Shown: positions 14,352 to 22,325, counted from the first letter of the stretch. The stretch is 34,212 nucleotides of DNA from Streptomyces sp. 378 (GCF_030124145.1 NZ_JASKMS010000049.1:1-34212), one strand, 5' to 3'. Numbers and translations are program-made. The notes: generated by a model not told the origin, from the sequence alone.

Positions 14352-14478
14352 TGTCCCGCGCCGGAAGTTCCTAGGTAGTTCCCGCTGAGCTGCGGACGGT
14401 CAACGCCCCTGGTCGGCGGCGAGAATCCGACCGCCGAGACGAGACAGATCTACCGACGGATTTCTGGCGCAGCACACT
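14350..14478. mobile_element. Small MITE-like element between convergent genes
   Basis: AGTGTCCCGCGCCGGAA (14350-14366) and the reverse complement of 14462-14478 (AGTGTGCTGCGCCAGAA) match at 14 of 17 positions, giving a 129-bp non-coding element with imperfect terminal inverted repeats. An internal perfect stem TCGGCGG/CCGCCGA lies at 14413-14437. CTAG occurs at or near both ends (14348-14351 and 14481-14484), but a clean target duplication cannot be defined. It could be a MITE or a deleted insertion-sequence relic. It fills nearly all of the space between the MBL-fold gene and the ATPase gene. Confidence 0.5.
14413..14437. terminator. Hairpin, possible bidirectional terminator
   Basis: TCGGCGG and CCGCCGA form a perfect 7-bp stem with an 11-base loop, inside the MITE-like element. 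It lies downstream of both the MBL-fold gene and the ABC operon, the only clear hairpin able to end either transcript. Confidence 0.5.
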
Positions 14479-14480
14479 GG

Positions 14481-15566
14481 CTAGCCGAGAGCCGGGTCCA
14501 GGACGATGTCCTCCTCGCGTGCCGTGACGGACGGCTCCTCGGGGAAGTGGCAGGCGGTCAGATGGCCCGAAGGGCTGCCCTCGGCGCGCACCAGCCGCGG
14601 TTCCTCCAGGGCGCACTTCTCCCGCGCCTTCCAGCAGCGGGTGCGGAAGCGGCAGCCCGAGGGCGGGTCGATCGGGGAGGGCACGTCCCCGGCCAGCCGG
14701 ATGCGTTCGCGCCGCTCGACGGCGTCCGGGTCGGCCTCGGGGACGGCCGACAGCAGTGCGTGCGTGTAGGGGTGCCGAGGCCGGGTGTAGAGCGAGTCCC
14801 GCTCGGCGACCTCGACGATCCTGCCGAGGTACATCACGGCGACCCGCTCGGAGAAGTGCCGTACGACGGCGAGGTCGTGGGCGATGAAGACGAAGGCGAT
14901 GCCGAACTCCCGCTGGAGGTTCTGGAGCAGGTTGACGACCTGCGCCTGGATGGAGACGTCCAGCGCGGAGACGGGTTCGTCGGCCACGATCAGCTTCGGC
15001 CGCAGGGCGAGCGCGCGGGCGATGCCGATGCGCTGGCGCTGACCGCCGGAGAACTCGTTCGGGTAGCGGTTGTAGTGCTCGGGATTGAGCCCGACCGTCT
15101 CCAGGAGTTCCTGGGCGCGCTTCTTGTGCCCCTGCGGCGGGTTGATGCCGTTGAGCCGCATCGGCGTCTCGATGATGGTGCCGACGGTGTGCCGGGGGTT
15201 CAGCGACGAGTACGGGTCCTGGAAGATCATCTGAAGGTTGCGCCGGGCCTCTCGCATCCGCCCGGGTGGCCGGTGCGTGATGTCCTCGCCGTCGAAGACG
15301 ACGGAGCCGCCGGTGGGTTCGAGCAACCGGCTGATCAGCCGGCCCGTGGTCGACTTGCCGCAGCCGGACTCTCCGACCAGGCCCAGCGACTCGCCCGGCC
15401 CGACGGAGAAGTCGATGCCGTCGACGGCCCGGACGGCCCCGACCTGCCGTTGCAGGATGATGCCCTGACGGATGGGGAAGTGCTTCTGCAGACCGCGTAC
15501 CTCCAGGAGGTTCTCGCCGGCGGGGCGGTCGGGGCTGTGCCCGGTGGGGGGCTCGGTGGTGCTCAC
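14481..15566 (-). CDS. Oligopeptide ABC importer, ATP-binding subunit (OppF/DppF type)
   Basis: The 361-residue ATPase has Walker A GLVGESGCGKST (about residues 62-73), the Q-loop in MIFQDPYSSLNPR, signature FSGGQRQRIGIARAL, Walker B LIVADEPVSALD and the H-loop in FIAHDLAVVRHF. The C-terminal cysteine-containing oligopeptide extension GCRFRTRCWKAREKC marks the OppD/OppF class, in which such cysteines can hold an iron-sulfur cluster. GTG 15566 has AAGGGAG seven bases upstream; a longer open frame to 16139 is ignored because it overlaps the previous ATPase gene. This is the last gene of the importer operon, 26 bp after its partner ATPase. Confidence 0.95.
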   Translation of the reverse strand: MSTTEPPTGHSPDRPAGENLLEVRGLQKHFPIRQGIILQRQVGAVRAVDGIDFSVGPGESLGLVGESGCGKSTTGRLISRLLEPTGGSVVFDGEDITHRPPGRMREARRNLQMIFQDPYSSLNPRHTVGTIIETPMRLNGINPPQGHKKRAQELLETVGLNPEHYNRYPNEFSGGQRQRIGIARALALRPKLIVADEPVSALDVSIQAQVVNLLQNLQREFGIAFVFIAHDLAVVRHFSERVAVMYLGRIVEVAERDSLYTRPRHPYTHALLSAVPEADPDAVERRERIRLAGDVPSPIDPPSGCRFRTRCWKAREKCALEEPRLVRAEGSPSGHLTACHFPEEPSVTAREEDIVLDPALG

Positions 15567-15592
15567 GGCATGCTCCCTTTCGTCCGCCGCCG

Positions 15593-16693
15593 TCACGGTG
15601 CGGTCCGTGCGGTCGCGGCGCCGCGGTTGTCCGGACCGGTCCCGCCGCGGATCTCCTGCTTGGCCTCGTCGCCGAGGTGGCACGCGGCGAGGTGCCGTTC
15701 GCTGCCGGGGACCGGGCGCAGCTCGGGCCGTTCCGTCGTGCAACGGCCCTGCGGGACCCAGCCCTTGTAGGCGCAGCGCGGGTGGAAGGAGCAACCGTCC
15801 GGCAGGTTGATCAGGCTCGGCGGGTTGCCGGGGATCGGGTCGAGCCGTTCGCCGACGTCCCCGCTGAGATGCGGCATCGACTGCAACAGGCCCCAGGTGT
15901 AGGGGTGTTGTGGCTGTCCGAGCACGTCGCGGATGGTGCCGTACTCGATGCGCCGGCCGCCGTACATCACCAGGATGTCGTCGGCGACGTCGGCGACCAC
16001 GCCGAGGTCGTGCGTGATGATGACGACGGCGGAGCCGAACTCCTCCTGGAGGTCGCGGATCAGGTCCAGGATCTGCGCCTGGACGGTGACGTCCAGGGCG
16101 GTGGTGGGCTCGTCGGCGATGAGCAGGGCCGGGTCGCACACCAGCGACATGGCGATCATGGCGCGCTGGCGCATGCCGCCGGAGAACTGGTGCGGGTAGT
16201 CCCGCACCCGGCGCTCGGGCTGGGGGATGCCGACCCGCTTCAGCATCTCCACCGCGCGGTCCCCGGCCTCCTTCTTGGAGACCTTGTGGTGCACCCGGTA
16301 GGCCTCGGCGATCTGTGAGCCGACGGTGAAGAAGGGGTGCAGCGCGGACAGCGGGTCCTGGAAGATCATGGAGACCGTGCGGCCGCGCAGTGCGCGCACG
16401 CCGGCCTCGGGCAGGGCGACGAGTTCCCTGCCCTCCAGCCAGATCTCGCCGGAGACCCGGGCGCGGGTGCCCTTGTGCAGTCCCAGCAGGGCCAGTGAGG
16501 TCACCGACTTGCCGGAGCCGGACTCGCCGACGATGCCGAGGGTCCTGCCCTTGTCCAGGGTGAAGGAGACGCCGTCGACGGACTTGACGAGGCCGTCCTC
16601 GGTCGGGAAGGCCACCCTCAGGTCGCGTACGTCGAGGAAGGGGGCGGACGCGGGGGCGACATCCGCGGGCTGCGGTGAGGTCGATACGGACAC
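15593..16693 (-). CDS. Oligopeptide ABC importer, ATP-binding subunit (OppD/DppD type)
   Basis: The 366-residue ATPase has Walker A GIVGESGSGKSVTSLALLGL (start about residue 53), Q-loop MIFQDPLSALHPFFTVG, signature FSGGMRQRAMIAMSL, Walker B LLIADEPTTALDVTVQAQ and H-loop IITHDLGVVADVADD. The C-terminal GCSFHPRCAYKGWVPQGRC cysteine extension is the OppD signature. It should form an ATPase heterodimer with the downstream OppF-type subunit and power the two permeases. GTG 16693 follows TAGGAAC, 26 bp after the permease stop. The tail after the extension is Gly/Ala-rich and variable. Confidence 0.95.
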   Translation of the reverse strand: MSVSTSPQPADVAPASAPFLDVRDLRVAFPTEDGLVKSVDGVSFTLDKGRTLGIVGESGSGKSVTSLALLGLHKGTRARVSGEIWLEGRELVALPEAGVRALRGRTVSMIFQDPLSALHPFFTVGSQIAEAYRVHHKVSKKEAGDRAVEMLKRVGIPQPERRVRDYPHQFSGGMRQRAMIAMSLVCDPALLIADEPTTALDVTVQAQILDLIRDLQEEFGSAVVIITHDLGVVADVADDILVMYGGRRIEYGTIRDVLGQPQHPYTWGLLQSMPHLSGDVGERLDPIPGNPPSLINLPDGCSFHPRCAYKGWVPQGRCTTERPELRPVPGSERHLAACHLGDEAKQEIRGGTGPDNRGAATARTAP

Positions 16694-16719
16694 GGGTGTT
16701 CCTAAGGACGAAGAAGGGC

Positions 16720-17712
16720 TCAGGCCAGGCGCACGCGCGGGTCGACGAGGCCGTACACCAGGTCGACGACGACGTTGGCGAGGACGACGAACGTCGCGGC
16801 GAAGAGCGTGGTGCCGAGGATGACCGGCAGGTCGGAGTTCTGGACGGAGTCGACCGCGAGCTTGCCGATGCCGTTGATGCCGAACACCGACTCGGTGATG
16901 ACCGCGGAGCCGCCGATCAGTGAGCCGACGTCCATGCCGAAGATGGTGATGATCGGGGTGATGGCGGCCCGCAGACCGTGCTTGAGGACGACGGTGGCGG
17001 CGGGCAGGCCCTTGGCGCGGGCGGTGCGCATGTAGTCCTCCGCGAAGACCTCCAGCATGGAGGAGCGGGTGAGCCGGGTGTACATCGCGAGGTAGACGAT
17101 GACCAGGGTGCTCCAGGGGAGGATCAGCCCCTGGAACCAGCCGGCCGGGTCCTCGGTGATCGGCGTGTAGCCGGAGGTCGGCAGGATCTGGAACGTGTCG
17201 ACGAAGAGGTACAGCAGGAGCAGGCCGATGAAGTAGATCTGCACCGACACGCCGAACAGGGCGAGTCCGACCGCCGCCTTGTCGGCGGCCCGGCCCCTGC
17301 GCACCGCCGCGACGGTGCCGAGACCCACGCCCAGGACGAGGAACGCCACCGCGGCGCCGAGGCCGAGGGAGAGGTCCGCCGGGAAGTCCTGGAGCAGGGT
17401 GGTCAGGACGGGGGTGTCGGTCTGGAAGGAGATGCCGAGGCAGGGCGCGCCGCAGTGGACGCGCACGCTCTGGTCGCCGTAGTCACGGCCCGCGACCAGC
17501 CCCTTGACGAACTCCCAGTACTGCGTCAGGTAGCTCTGGTCCAGGCCCAGCGAGTGCTTGATCTCCGCGAGACGGGAGGGCGAGCAGGTCTTGCCGCAGG
17601 CCAGGAGCGCGGGGTTGGACGGCAGCGCGAAGAAGATGAAGAAGGTGATCGTGGTGATCACCAGCATGATCACGGCCGCTGCCAGCAGGCGTCTGATGAG
17701 GTAACGAAACAT
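16720..17712 (-). CDS. Oligopeptide ABC importer, permease (DppB/OppB type)
   Basis: The 330-residue integral membrane protein has six predicted helices: one at residues 9-31, a long outer loop, then five in the C-terminal two thirds. The permease coupling (EAA) loop is YMRTARAKGLPAATVVLKHGL, the ATPase contact site. The first outer loop carries two close cysteine pairs (ACGKTC and HCGAPC), which could form disulfides outside the cell; I recall similar loops in other streptomycete DppB proteins. ATG 17712 follows a weak ribosome binding site. It pairs with the DppC-type permease at the start of the operon, with a stable hairpin separating it from the lipoprotein gene. Confidence 0.95.
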   Translation of the reverse strand: MFRYLIRRLLAAAVIMLVITTITFFIFFALPSNPALLACGKTCSPSRLAEIKHSLGLDQSYLTQYWEFVKGLVAGRDYGDQSVRVHCGAPCLGISFQTDTPVLTTLLQDFPADLSLGLGAAVAFLVLGVGLGTVAAVRRGRAADKAAVGLALFGVSVQIYFIGLLLLYLFVDTFQILPTSGYTPITEDPAGWFQGLILPWSTLVIVYLAMYTRLTRSSMLEVFAEDYMRTARAKGLPAATVVLKHGLRAAITPIITIFGMDVGSLIGGSAVITESVFGINGIGKLAVDSVQNSDLPVILGTTLFAATFVVLANVVVDLVYGLVDPRVRLA

Positions 17713-17742
17713 GGGGTGCCGGGACCTGACGTGAGGGGGATG

Positions 17743-17770
17743 CCCGCCGGCGGCCGGGGCCGCCGACGGG
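17743..17770 (-). promoter_or_regulatory. Intercistronic hairpin between lipoprotein and permease genes
   Basis: CGGCGGCC (17748-17755) and GGCCGCCG (17758-17765) form a perfect 8-bp stem, extended by CCCG/CGGG beyond one mismatch. It lies in the 74-bp gap inside the operon. Such hairpins after binding-protein genes often protect the upstream message or partly terminate, giving more binding protein than permease (established for other importers, inference here). Confidence 0.6.
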
Positions 17771-17786
17771 GTTCACAGGGGATGCG

Positions 17787-19463
17787 TCACTGCTTGATGT
17801 AGGCGTGCACCAGGCTGGGTTCGGCCATGATCGAGTCGTTGATGACCCCGCCCACTTTCGAGCCGCTCACCTCGCTGAAGTTCATGTACATCAGCGGGAC
17901 GACGGCGGCGTCCTTCAGGATCTGCTCGTCCAGGGCCCCGTAGGCGGCGTTGCGCTGCTTGATGTCGGTCATCCTGCCGATCTTGTCGATCTGCGCGTTG
18001 ACCTTCGGGTCGTTCAGGTACGAGAGGTCGTTGTTGGACTGCGGGAGCTTCTTGATCTGGCGCCCGTCGAAGAGGGTGGGCAGCACGGTGGAGGCGTTCG
18101 GCCAGTCCGCGATCCAGTCGCCCCAGGTCAGGTCGTACTGGTTCTTCACGTTGTCGACGGTGCTGAAGTAGTTGTTCTTGTCGATGGGGGTGATGTTCAC
18201 CGTGATGCCGATCTTCGCGAGCGCGGTCTTCACGGCGTCGGCGAAGTGCTCGTGGGTGGGGATGTTCTCCACCGCGAGGGACATCGTCGGCTTGGGGTCG
18301 CCGGCCTGCTTCATCAGGGCCTTGGCCTTGGTGAGGTCACCGGCGGGGTTGCTGCTGTAGAGGTTGAAGTCCTTGTGCCCGTCGATGCCGGGGGCGAGCA
18401 TCGTGGTGGCGTAGCCGCCGTAGGCCGATCCGCCGAAGGCACCGCGGACGGTGGTCTTGTCGACGGCGTACTCGATGGCCTGACGGACCTTGAGGTCCTT
18501 GACCCGGTTCATGTTGATCGCCATGTAGTTGATGCCGGGGGCCGGGATCTTGTAGTAGCGCGACTTCAGCGACGGGTCGCCCGCCATCGTCGTCAGGTCG
18601 GAGCCGGCGATCGGGGTCTGGGTGATCGCGGTCTGCGCGGAGCCGCCGTCGGACTTGATCTGCTGGTCGATGGCGGCCTGGTCCTGCCCGAACTTCGCGT
18701 CGATCTCGTCGAGGTTCTGCTGGCGGATCGGGTCGGTCGACCGGCTCCAGTTCTTGTTCCGGACGAGGACCATTTCCTTGTTCTTGGTGTACGACTTGAT
18801 CATGTAGGGCCCGTCGGACCAGACATGCGTGTCGTACGTGGCGCCGGTGTCGTGGGCCTTGGGTACCGCCGACCAGCCGGTCATGGCCGTCGTCTCGTTG
18901 AAGTCGGCGACGGGCTGGTTGAGATGGAAGACGAGCGTGTACTGGTCCGGTGTCCGGATCGAGGCCAGCTGCTCGCCCTGGTACGGGCCCTTGTAGGAGT
19001 CGCCGCCGACCAGCCACTGACTGGCGTACGGCGGACCGCCGTTGATGTCCGGGGAGAAGGCCCGTTCGACGCCGTACTTGACGTCCTGGGCGGTGACCTC
19101 AGCGCCGTCCTGCCACTTGACGCCGTGGCGCAGGTGGAACGTCCACACGGTCGCGCCCTTGGTGGCCGTTCCGGTGTCGGTCGCCAGATCGCCGACCAGC
19201 TTGGGCCGGGATCCCGTCTCGTCCCATCCGGTGAGGGTGCGCACGAGCTCGTAGTCCATGCTCGAACCCTCGGTGGTGTAGGTCCGCTGAGGGTCGATGT
19301 GGTTGAAGTCGGCGTCGTCGAGGATCGTCAGCGTGCCGCCCTTGGACGGGGAGCCGCTGGCGCTGCTGCCGGAGGACCCTCCACAGGCGGTGGTTCCGAG
19401 GGCGATCACGACGGCGGTTGCCGTGAGAGCGACCGTGCGGGATCTGCGCGTGCTGCGCGTCAT
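17787..19463 (-). CDS. Oligopeptide ABC importer, substrate-binding lipoprotein (SBP family 5)
   Basis: The 558-residue protein begins with a lipoprotein signal peptide: Arg-rich start, hydrophobic stretch (residues 11-23) and lipobox TTAC with C27, then a Gly/Ser linker. The mature part is a family 5 solute-binding protein, seen in KGGTLTILDDADFNHIDPQ, the LVGDLATD and WTFHLRHGVKWQDGAEVTAQ region (family signature) and LKVRQAIEYAVDK. It should capture peptides outside the membrane and deliver them to the two permeases. GGAG lies eight bases before the ATG. Gene order permease-lipoprotein-permease-ATPase-ATPase is the same as in the streptomycete bldK operon, but I do not claim orthology. Ligand unknown. 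Confidence 0.95.
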   Translation of the reverse strand: MTRSTRRSRTVALTATAVVIALGTTACGGSSGSSASGSPSKGGTLTILDDADFNHIDPQRTYTTEGSSMDYELVRTLTGWDETGSRPKLVGDLATDTGTATKGATVWTFHLRHGVKWQDGAEVTAQDVKYGVERAFSPDINGGPPYASQWLVGGDSYKGPYQGEQLASIRTPDQYTLVFHLNQPVADFNETTAMTGWSAVPKAHDTGATYDTHVWSDGPYMIKSYTKNKEMVLVRNKNWSRSTDPIRQQNLDEIDAKFGQDQAAIDQQIKSDGGSAQTAITQTPIAGSDLTTMAGDPSLKSRYYKIPAPGINYMAINMNRVKDLKVRQAIEYAVDKTTVRGAFGGSAYGGYATTMLAPGIDGHKDFNLYSSNPAGDLTKAKALMKQAGDPKPTMSLAVENIPTHEHFADAVKTALAKIGITVNITPIDKNNYFSTVDNVKNQYDLTWGDWIADWPNASTVLPTLFDGRQIKKLPQSNNDLSYLNDPKVNAQIDKIGRMTDIKQRNAAYGALDEQILKDAAVVPLMYMNFSEVSGSKVGGVINDSIMAEPSLVHAYIKQ

Positions 19464-19538
19464 TGAGGAAACTCCGTTCTTGCTACGGGTCGGCGGCCGT
19501 TGGTGGGACCGCCGGGCCGAGACTCGGGGGGTGGTTGG

Positions 19539-20570
19539 TCAGCCGCGGCGGGCGCGGGGATCCAGGGCGTCCCGGACGCCGTCCCCGAGCAGGTTGAGCG
19601 CCAGGACCAGGAGGAGGAGCAGGACGCCGGGCACGAAGAGGTACATCGGGTCCTGGAGGAAGAACTGGGAGGCGTCCGACAGCAGGGATCCCCAGTCGGG
19701 GTTGGGCGGGATGACACCCACCCCCAGGTACGACAGGGCCGCCTCGGTGGTGATGTTCTGCGGGACGGCGAGCGCGAAGGAGATCAGGATCGGCGCCCAC
19801 AGGTTGGGCAGCAGCTGCCGAAAGAGGATGTGCCGCCGGCCGGCACTCATCAGCCGCGCGGCGTCGACGAACTCCCGCTCGCGCAGGGACAGTACCTGTC
19901 CGCGCACCAGGCGGGCGGTGTACGCCCAGGCGAAGACGGCGATGTTGAGGACCAGGACGAGCAGCCGGAGGTTCTCGTCGGTGCCGCCGTGGCTGTCGGT
20001 CTGCAGCGCGCTCTGGATCACCGGGGTGAGCGCGATGATGAACAGCAGCTGCGGGAACGCCAGCATCACGTCCATGGTCCGGGAGAGCAGGGAGTCGACC
20101 CAGCCGCCGAAGTAGCCGGCGGCGAGCCCTGCGACGACGCCGACGGCGGTGGACAGCAGCGCCGAGGCGAATCCCACGTAGAGGGAGGTGCGCAGGCCGT
20201 AGACGATCCGGGCGAACAGGTCGTAGCCGGTGCCCGGTTCGACGCCGAGCAGGTGCTGGGCGCTGGTGCCGCCCAGCGATCCGTAGGGGAAGTTGCCCGT
20301 GTCCGGGTCGATCGCCCGGTTGTCGGGGGTGATCGGTCCCCAGCCGGTCAGCGCGGTGAGGACCGGTGCGAGGAGGGCGATCGCGATGAACAGGAGGGTG
20401 GCCGCCAGGGCGACCGTGGTGACCTTGTCCCGCCTGATCCGCCGCCAGGCCATCCGGGCCGGTGAGCGGCCGGCGACTACCGTGCCGCCGGGTCTGGAGT
20501 CCTGCGTCGACGGCTCGGCGTGCAGCGCGGTGCCGCCGCCGGTGTCGACCGGCTGGTGTTGCGTGGTCAT
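19539..20570 (-). CDS. Oligopeptide ABC importer, permease (DppC/OppC type)
   Basis: The 343-residue protein has a hydrophilic N-terminus of about 50 residues, a first membrane helix (TTVALAATLLFIAIALLAPVL), a long outer loop (GTSAQHLLGVEPGTGYDLFARIVYG, the DppC signature) and five further helices. The coupling loop is FVDAARLMSAGRRHILFRQLLPN. ATG 20570 is chosen over the longer frame to 20657 because the extra residues are not permease-like; its Shine-Dalgarno is poor. It is first in the operon, 75 bp before the lipoprotein gene, so the promoter should lie in 20571-20876. Confidence 0.94.
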   Translation of the reverse strand: MTTQHQPVDTGGGTALHAEPSTQDSRPGGTVVAGRSPARMAWRRIRRDKVTTVALAATLLFIAIALLAPVLTALTGWGPITPDNRAIDPDTGNFPYGSLGGTSAQHLLGVEPGTGYDLFARIVYGLRTSLYVGFASALLSTAVGVVAGLAAGYFGGWVDSLLSRTMDVMLAFPQLLFIIALTPVIQSALQTDSHGGTDENLRLLVLVLNIAVFAWAYTARLVRGQVLSLREREFVDAARLMSAGRRHILFRQLLPNLWAPILISFALAVPQNITTEAALSYLGVGVIPPNPDWGSLLSDASQFFLQDPMYLFVPGVLLLLLVLALNLLGDGVRDALDPRARRG

Positions 20571-20876
20571 CGTACGGACATCCCGGATCTGCCCCTGGGG
20601 CAAGGAAATTAGGTGGCGGTCGTTGCTTCCGCCGTGAGACTCTGCGGACTTTCGCAATGGCGTGCGAGTCCGGTCAAGCCGCGCAGGGGCGAGAAAAGGG
20701 ATTGTTTGCGGACATGGAAAAGTGTTGACGAGAGCGGGGAACGCGAATACCCGGCGCGTGAAGGTCCGAGGGGGGTTCCTTGGGCAGGGATTGGCCGTGG
20801 CTCCGCCGTCGTTTCCTCTCGCTTTTCCCTCGGAATTTCCCGTGCCGGGTAAAGGGCACGCGCGCGGCGCCCGCCG
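20571..20876. other. 306-bp divided intergenic region upstream of the peptide importer
   Basis: This holds the importer leader and promoter plus the downstream side of the TmrB-NUDIX gene. TGCCCC-T-GGGGCA (20590-20602) is a perfect 13-bp dyad 20 bp before the first start codon and could be an operator or leader hairpin. The stretch 20690-20745 is AT-richer and contains a -35-like TTGACG (20724-20729) on the plus strand, but no matching gene follows. No importer promoter is clear-cut. No convincing small gene is seen. Confidence 0.5.
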
Positions 20877-21920
20877 TCAGCCGACGGGAACCCCGGCCTC
20901 CAGGTAGAAGGCCGCTCCGCGCTCACGGGCCCGCAGGGCCCAGCGCAGCCGCTCGTAGCGCACCGGGGGCAGCAGGCCGGCTGCCTCCTCCTCGGTGACG
21001 AACCGCCAGGCGCGCAGCTCCGGGCCGGGCAGCAGCAGCCGGCCGGCCTCAGCGGAGCGGAGGAGGCCGCCGTCGAAGAGCAGCCGCAGACCGCCGAACC
21101 CGGGGGGCACGGGGCGCTCCCAGTCGACGACGAGCAGGCCGGGCACCTCGTCAAGGCTGATGCCGGTCTCCTCGGCGACCTCGCGCATCCCGGCGCGCGC
21201 CGGTGCCTCCCCGGGTTCGACGACGCCGCCGGGGAACTCCCAGCCGGCCTTGTACGTGGGGTCGACGAGCAGCACCCGGTCCCGCTCGTCGAAGAGGAGC
21301 ACCCCGGCGGCGAGTGTCTCGGCGGTGGGCTCCGGCGTCTGCACGATGTCGCAGACGGGCACGGACCCGCTGGTGACGGCGTCGGCGATCCGGACGGCCG
21401 TCTGGTACGGCGTGAGGTCGCTGTTGTCGACCGGGTGGGCGTCGGCGGTGAGCCAGGAGGCGAGTGCGGCCCGGTACGGCTCGATGTGGTCGAAGGACCA
21501 CTGGCGTATTCGTATCTCGTCCTCGGGCAGGTCCCGCGGTACCTCGCGGCCCGCTATGCGTTCCCGCAGTATCGTTTCGGCCGGAGTGAGCAGGATGTGG
21601 CTGACCGGAATCCTGCGCGCGGCCAGCCCGCCGAAGATCTCGTCGCGGTACTCCTGGCGCAGCAGGGTCATGGGGACGACGAGGGTTCCGCCGAGTTCGG
21701 CGAGCATCGCGGCCGCCGTGTCGATCACGAGCCGTCGCCAGATCGGCAGGTCCCGGAAGTCGCCGGCCTCGGCGAGGCGTTTGGGCGGCAGCAGGTGGGC
21801 GAGCGTGCCGCCGATGACCTCCGGGTCGAAGAGTGTGCTGTTCGGGATCAGGTCGATCAGCTCCCGTGCGGTGGTGGTCTTCCCCGCACCGAACGCGCCG
21901 TTGATCCAGACGACGGTCAC
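20877..21920 (-). CDS. TmrB-like P-loop NTPase fused to a NUDIX hydrolase domain
   Basis: The 347-residue protein has two domains. Residues 1 to about 180 are a P-loop kinase-like module with Walker A GAFGAGKT (8-15). It closely follows the B. subtilis tunicamycin-resistance protein TmrB in my memory: WINGAFGAGKT, the FDPE turn near residue 31, LPIWRRL, and GTLVVPMTLL followed by EYRDEI. Residues 200 to about 345 are a NUDIX domain with a complete box: G232-x5-E238-x7-R246-E-x2-E-E-x-G-I254. It should therefore bind a nucleotide and hydrolyse a nucleoside-diphosphate-linked compound. GTG 21920 follows GAGGGGGA. It is a single gene between hairpins. Reaction and substrate unknown; resistance or nucleotide clean-up are both possible. 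Confidence 0.85.
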   Translation of the reverse strand: MTVVWINGAFGAGKTTTARELIDLIPNSTLFDPEVIGGTLAHLLPPKRLAEAGDFRDLPIWRRLVIDTAAAMLAELGGTLVVPMTLLRQEYRDEIFGGLAARRIPVSHILLTPAETILRERIAGREVPRDLPEDEIRIRQWSFDHIEPYRAALASWLTADAHPVDNSDLTPYQTAVRIADAVTSGSVPVCDIVQTPEPTAETLAAGVLLFDERDRVLLVDPTYKAGWEFPGGVVEPGEAPARAGMREVAEETGISLDEVPGLLVVDWERPVPPGFGGLRLLFDGGLLRSAEAGRLLLPGPELRAWRFVTEEEAAGLLPPVRYERLRWALRARERGAAFYLEAGVPVG

Positions 21921-22003
21921 AGGTCCCCCTCTTCTGTTGGCCCCCTGAGGCTTGCCCGTTCCACCCTGCCACGGAAACCAGCCGCAGTTGAGGGCGCATG
22001 ACG

Positions 22004-22043
22004 ACGGCGCCGGCGCCCCCTCTGGCGGGAGCGCCGGCGCCGT
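22004..22043 (-). terminator. Very strong hairpin terminator
   Basis: ACGGCGCCGGCGC (22004-22016) and GCGCCGGCGCCGT (22031-22043) are perfect 13-bp arms around a 14-base loop. It lies 20 bp beyond the stop of the small secreted-protein gene and upstream of the TmrB-NUDIX gene, separating the two. Confidence 0.8.
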
Positions 22044-22063
22044 GGCCGCGAGCCGTGGGGCCG

Positions 22064-22261
22064 TCAGCCCTTCTTGTGCTGGGCGCCGTCCTCCCGGTCC
22101 AGGGACAGGCCGTCCTTGGCGACGGTCTCGTCGAGGGTCTTGAGGGTCTCGTCGACGCTCAGGGTGCCCAGACCGTCCCCGAGGGCGTGGGACGGGGTGA
22201 CCGCCGCGACGACGAAGCCGGTGGCGAGGGAGGCGATGGCGAGCATGCTGCGCTTCTTCAT
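22064..22261 (-). CDS. Small secreted protein of unknown function
   Basis: The 65-residue product starts MKKRSMLAIASLATGFVVAA, then VTPSHALGDG: a classic Sec signal peptide (positive start, hydrophobic core, cleavage near SHA-L at residue 26). The mature part of about 39 residues is hydrophilic, with a near-repeat (SVDETLKTLDETVAKDGLSL) and ends in KKG. I know no family. The Shine-Dalgarno is weak. The signal peptide and the strong terminator right behind support a real gene. A cell-surface or signalling peptide is possible but not shown. Confidence 0.65.
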   Translation of the reverse strand: MKKRSMLAIASLATGFVVAAVTPSHALGDGLGTLSVDETLKTLDETVAKDGLSLDREDGAQHKKG

Positions 22262-22325
22262 GCCCGACTCAACGGCCGGACCCGCCGCGGGGTCACGCAG
22301 CCTCCTACGACCGGGCGACGGCGCT

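Noticed and set aside
17805..19466. 553-codon plus-strand frame over the lipoprotein gene
   Set aside because: Val/Asp/Gly/Arg-rich shadow of the substrate-binding protein; no motif and no ribosome binding site.
14481..20570. Naming the importer bldK
   Set aside because: Gene order matches, but the lipoprotein start does not resemble BldKB as I remember it, and order alone is shared by paralogues.
20724..20760. Plus-strand promoter at TTGACG and a small downstream gene
   Set aside because: The downstream short frames overlap each other in several registers, have no motif and run into the TmrB-NUDIX gene on the opposite strand.
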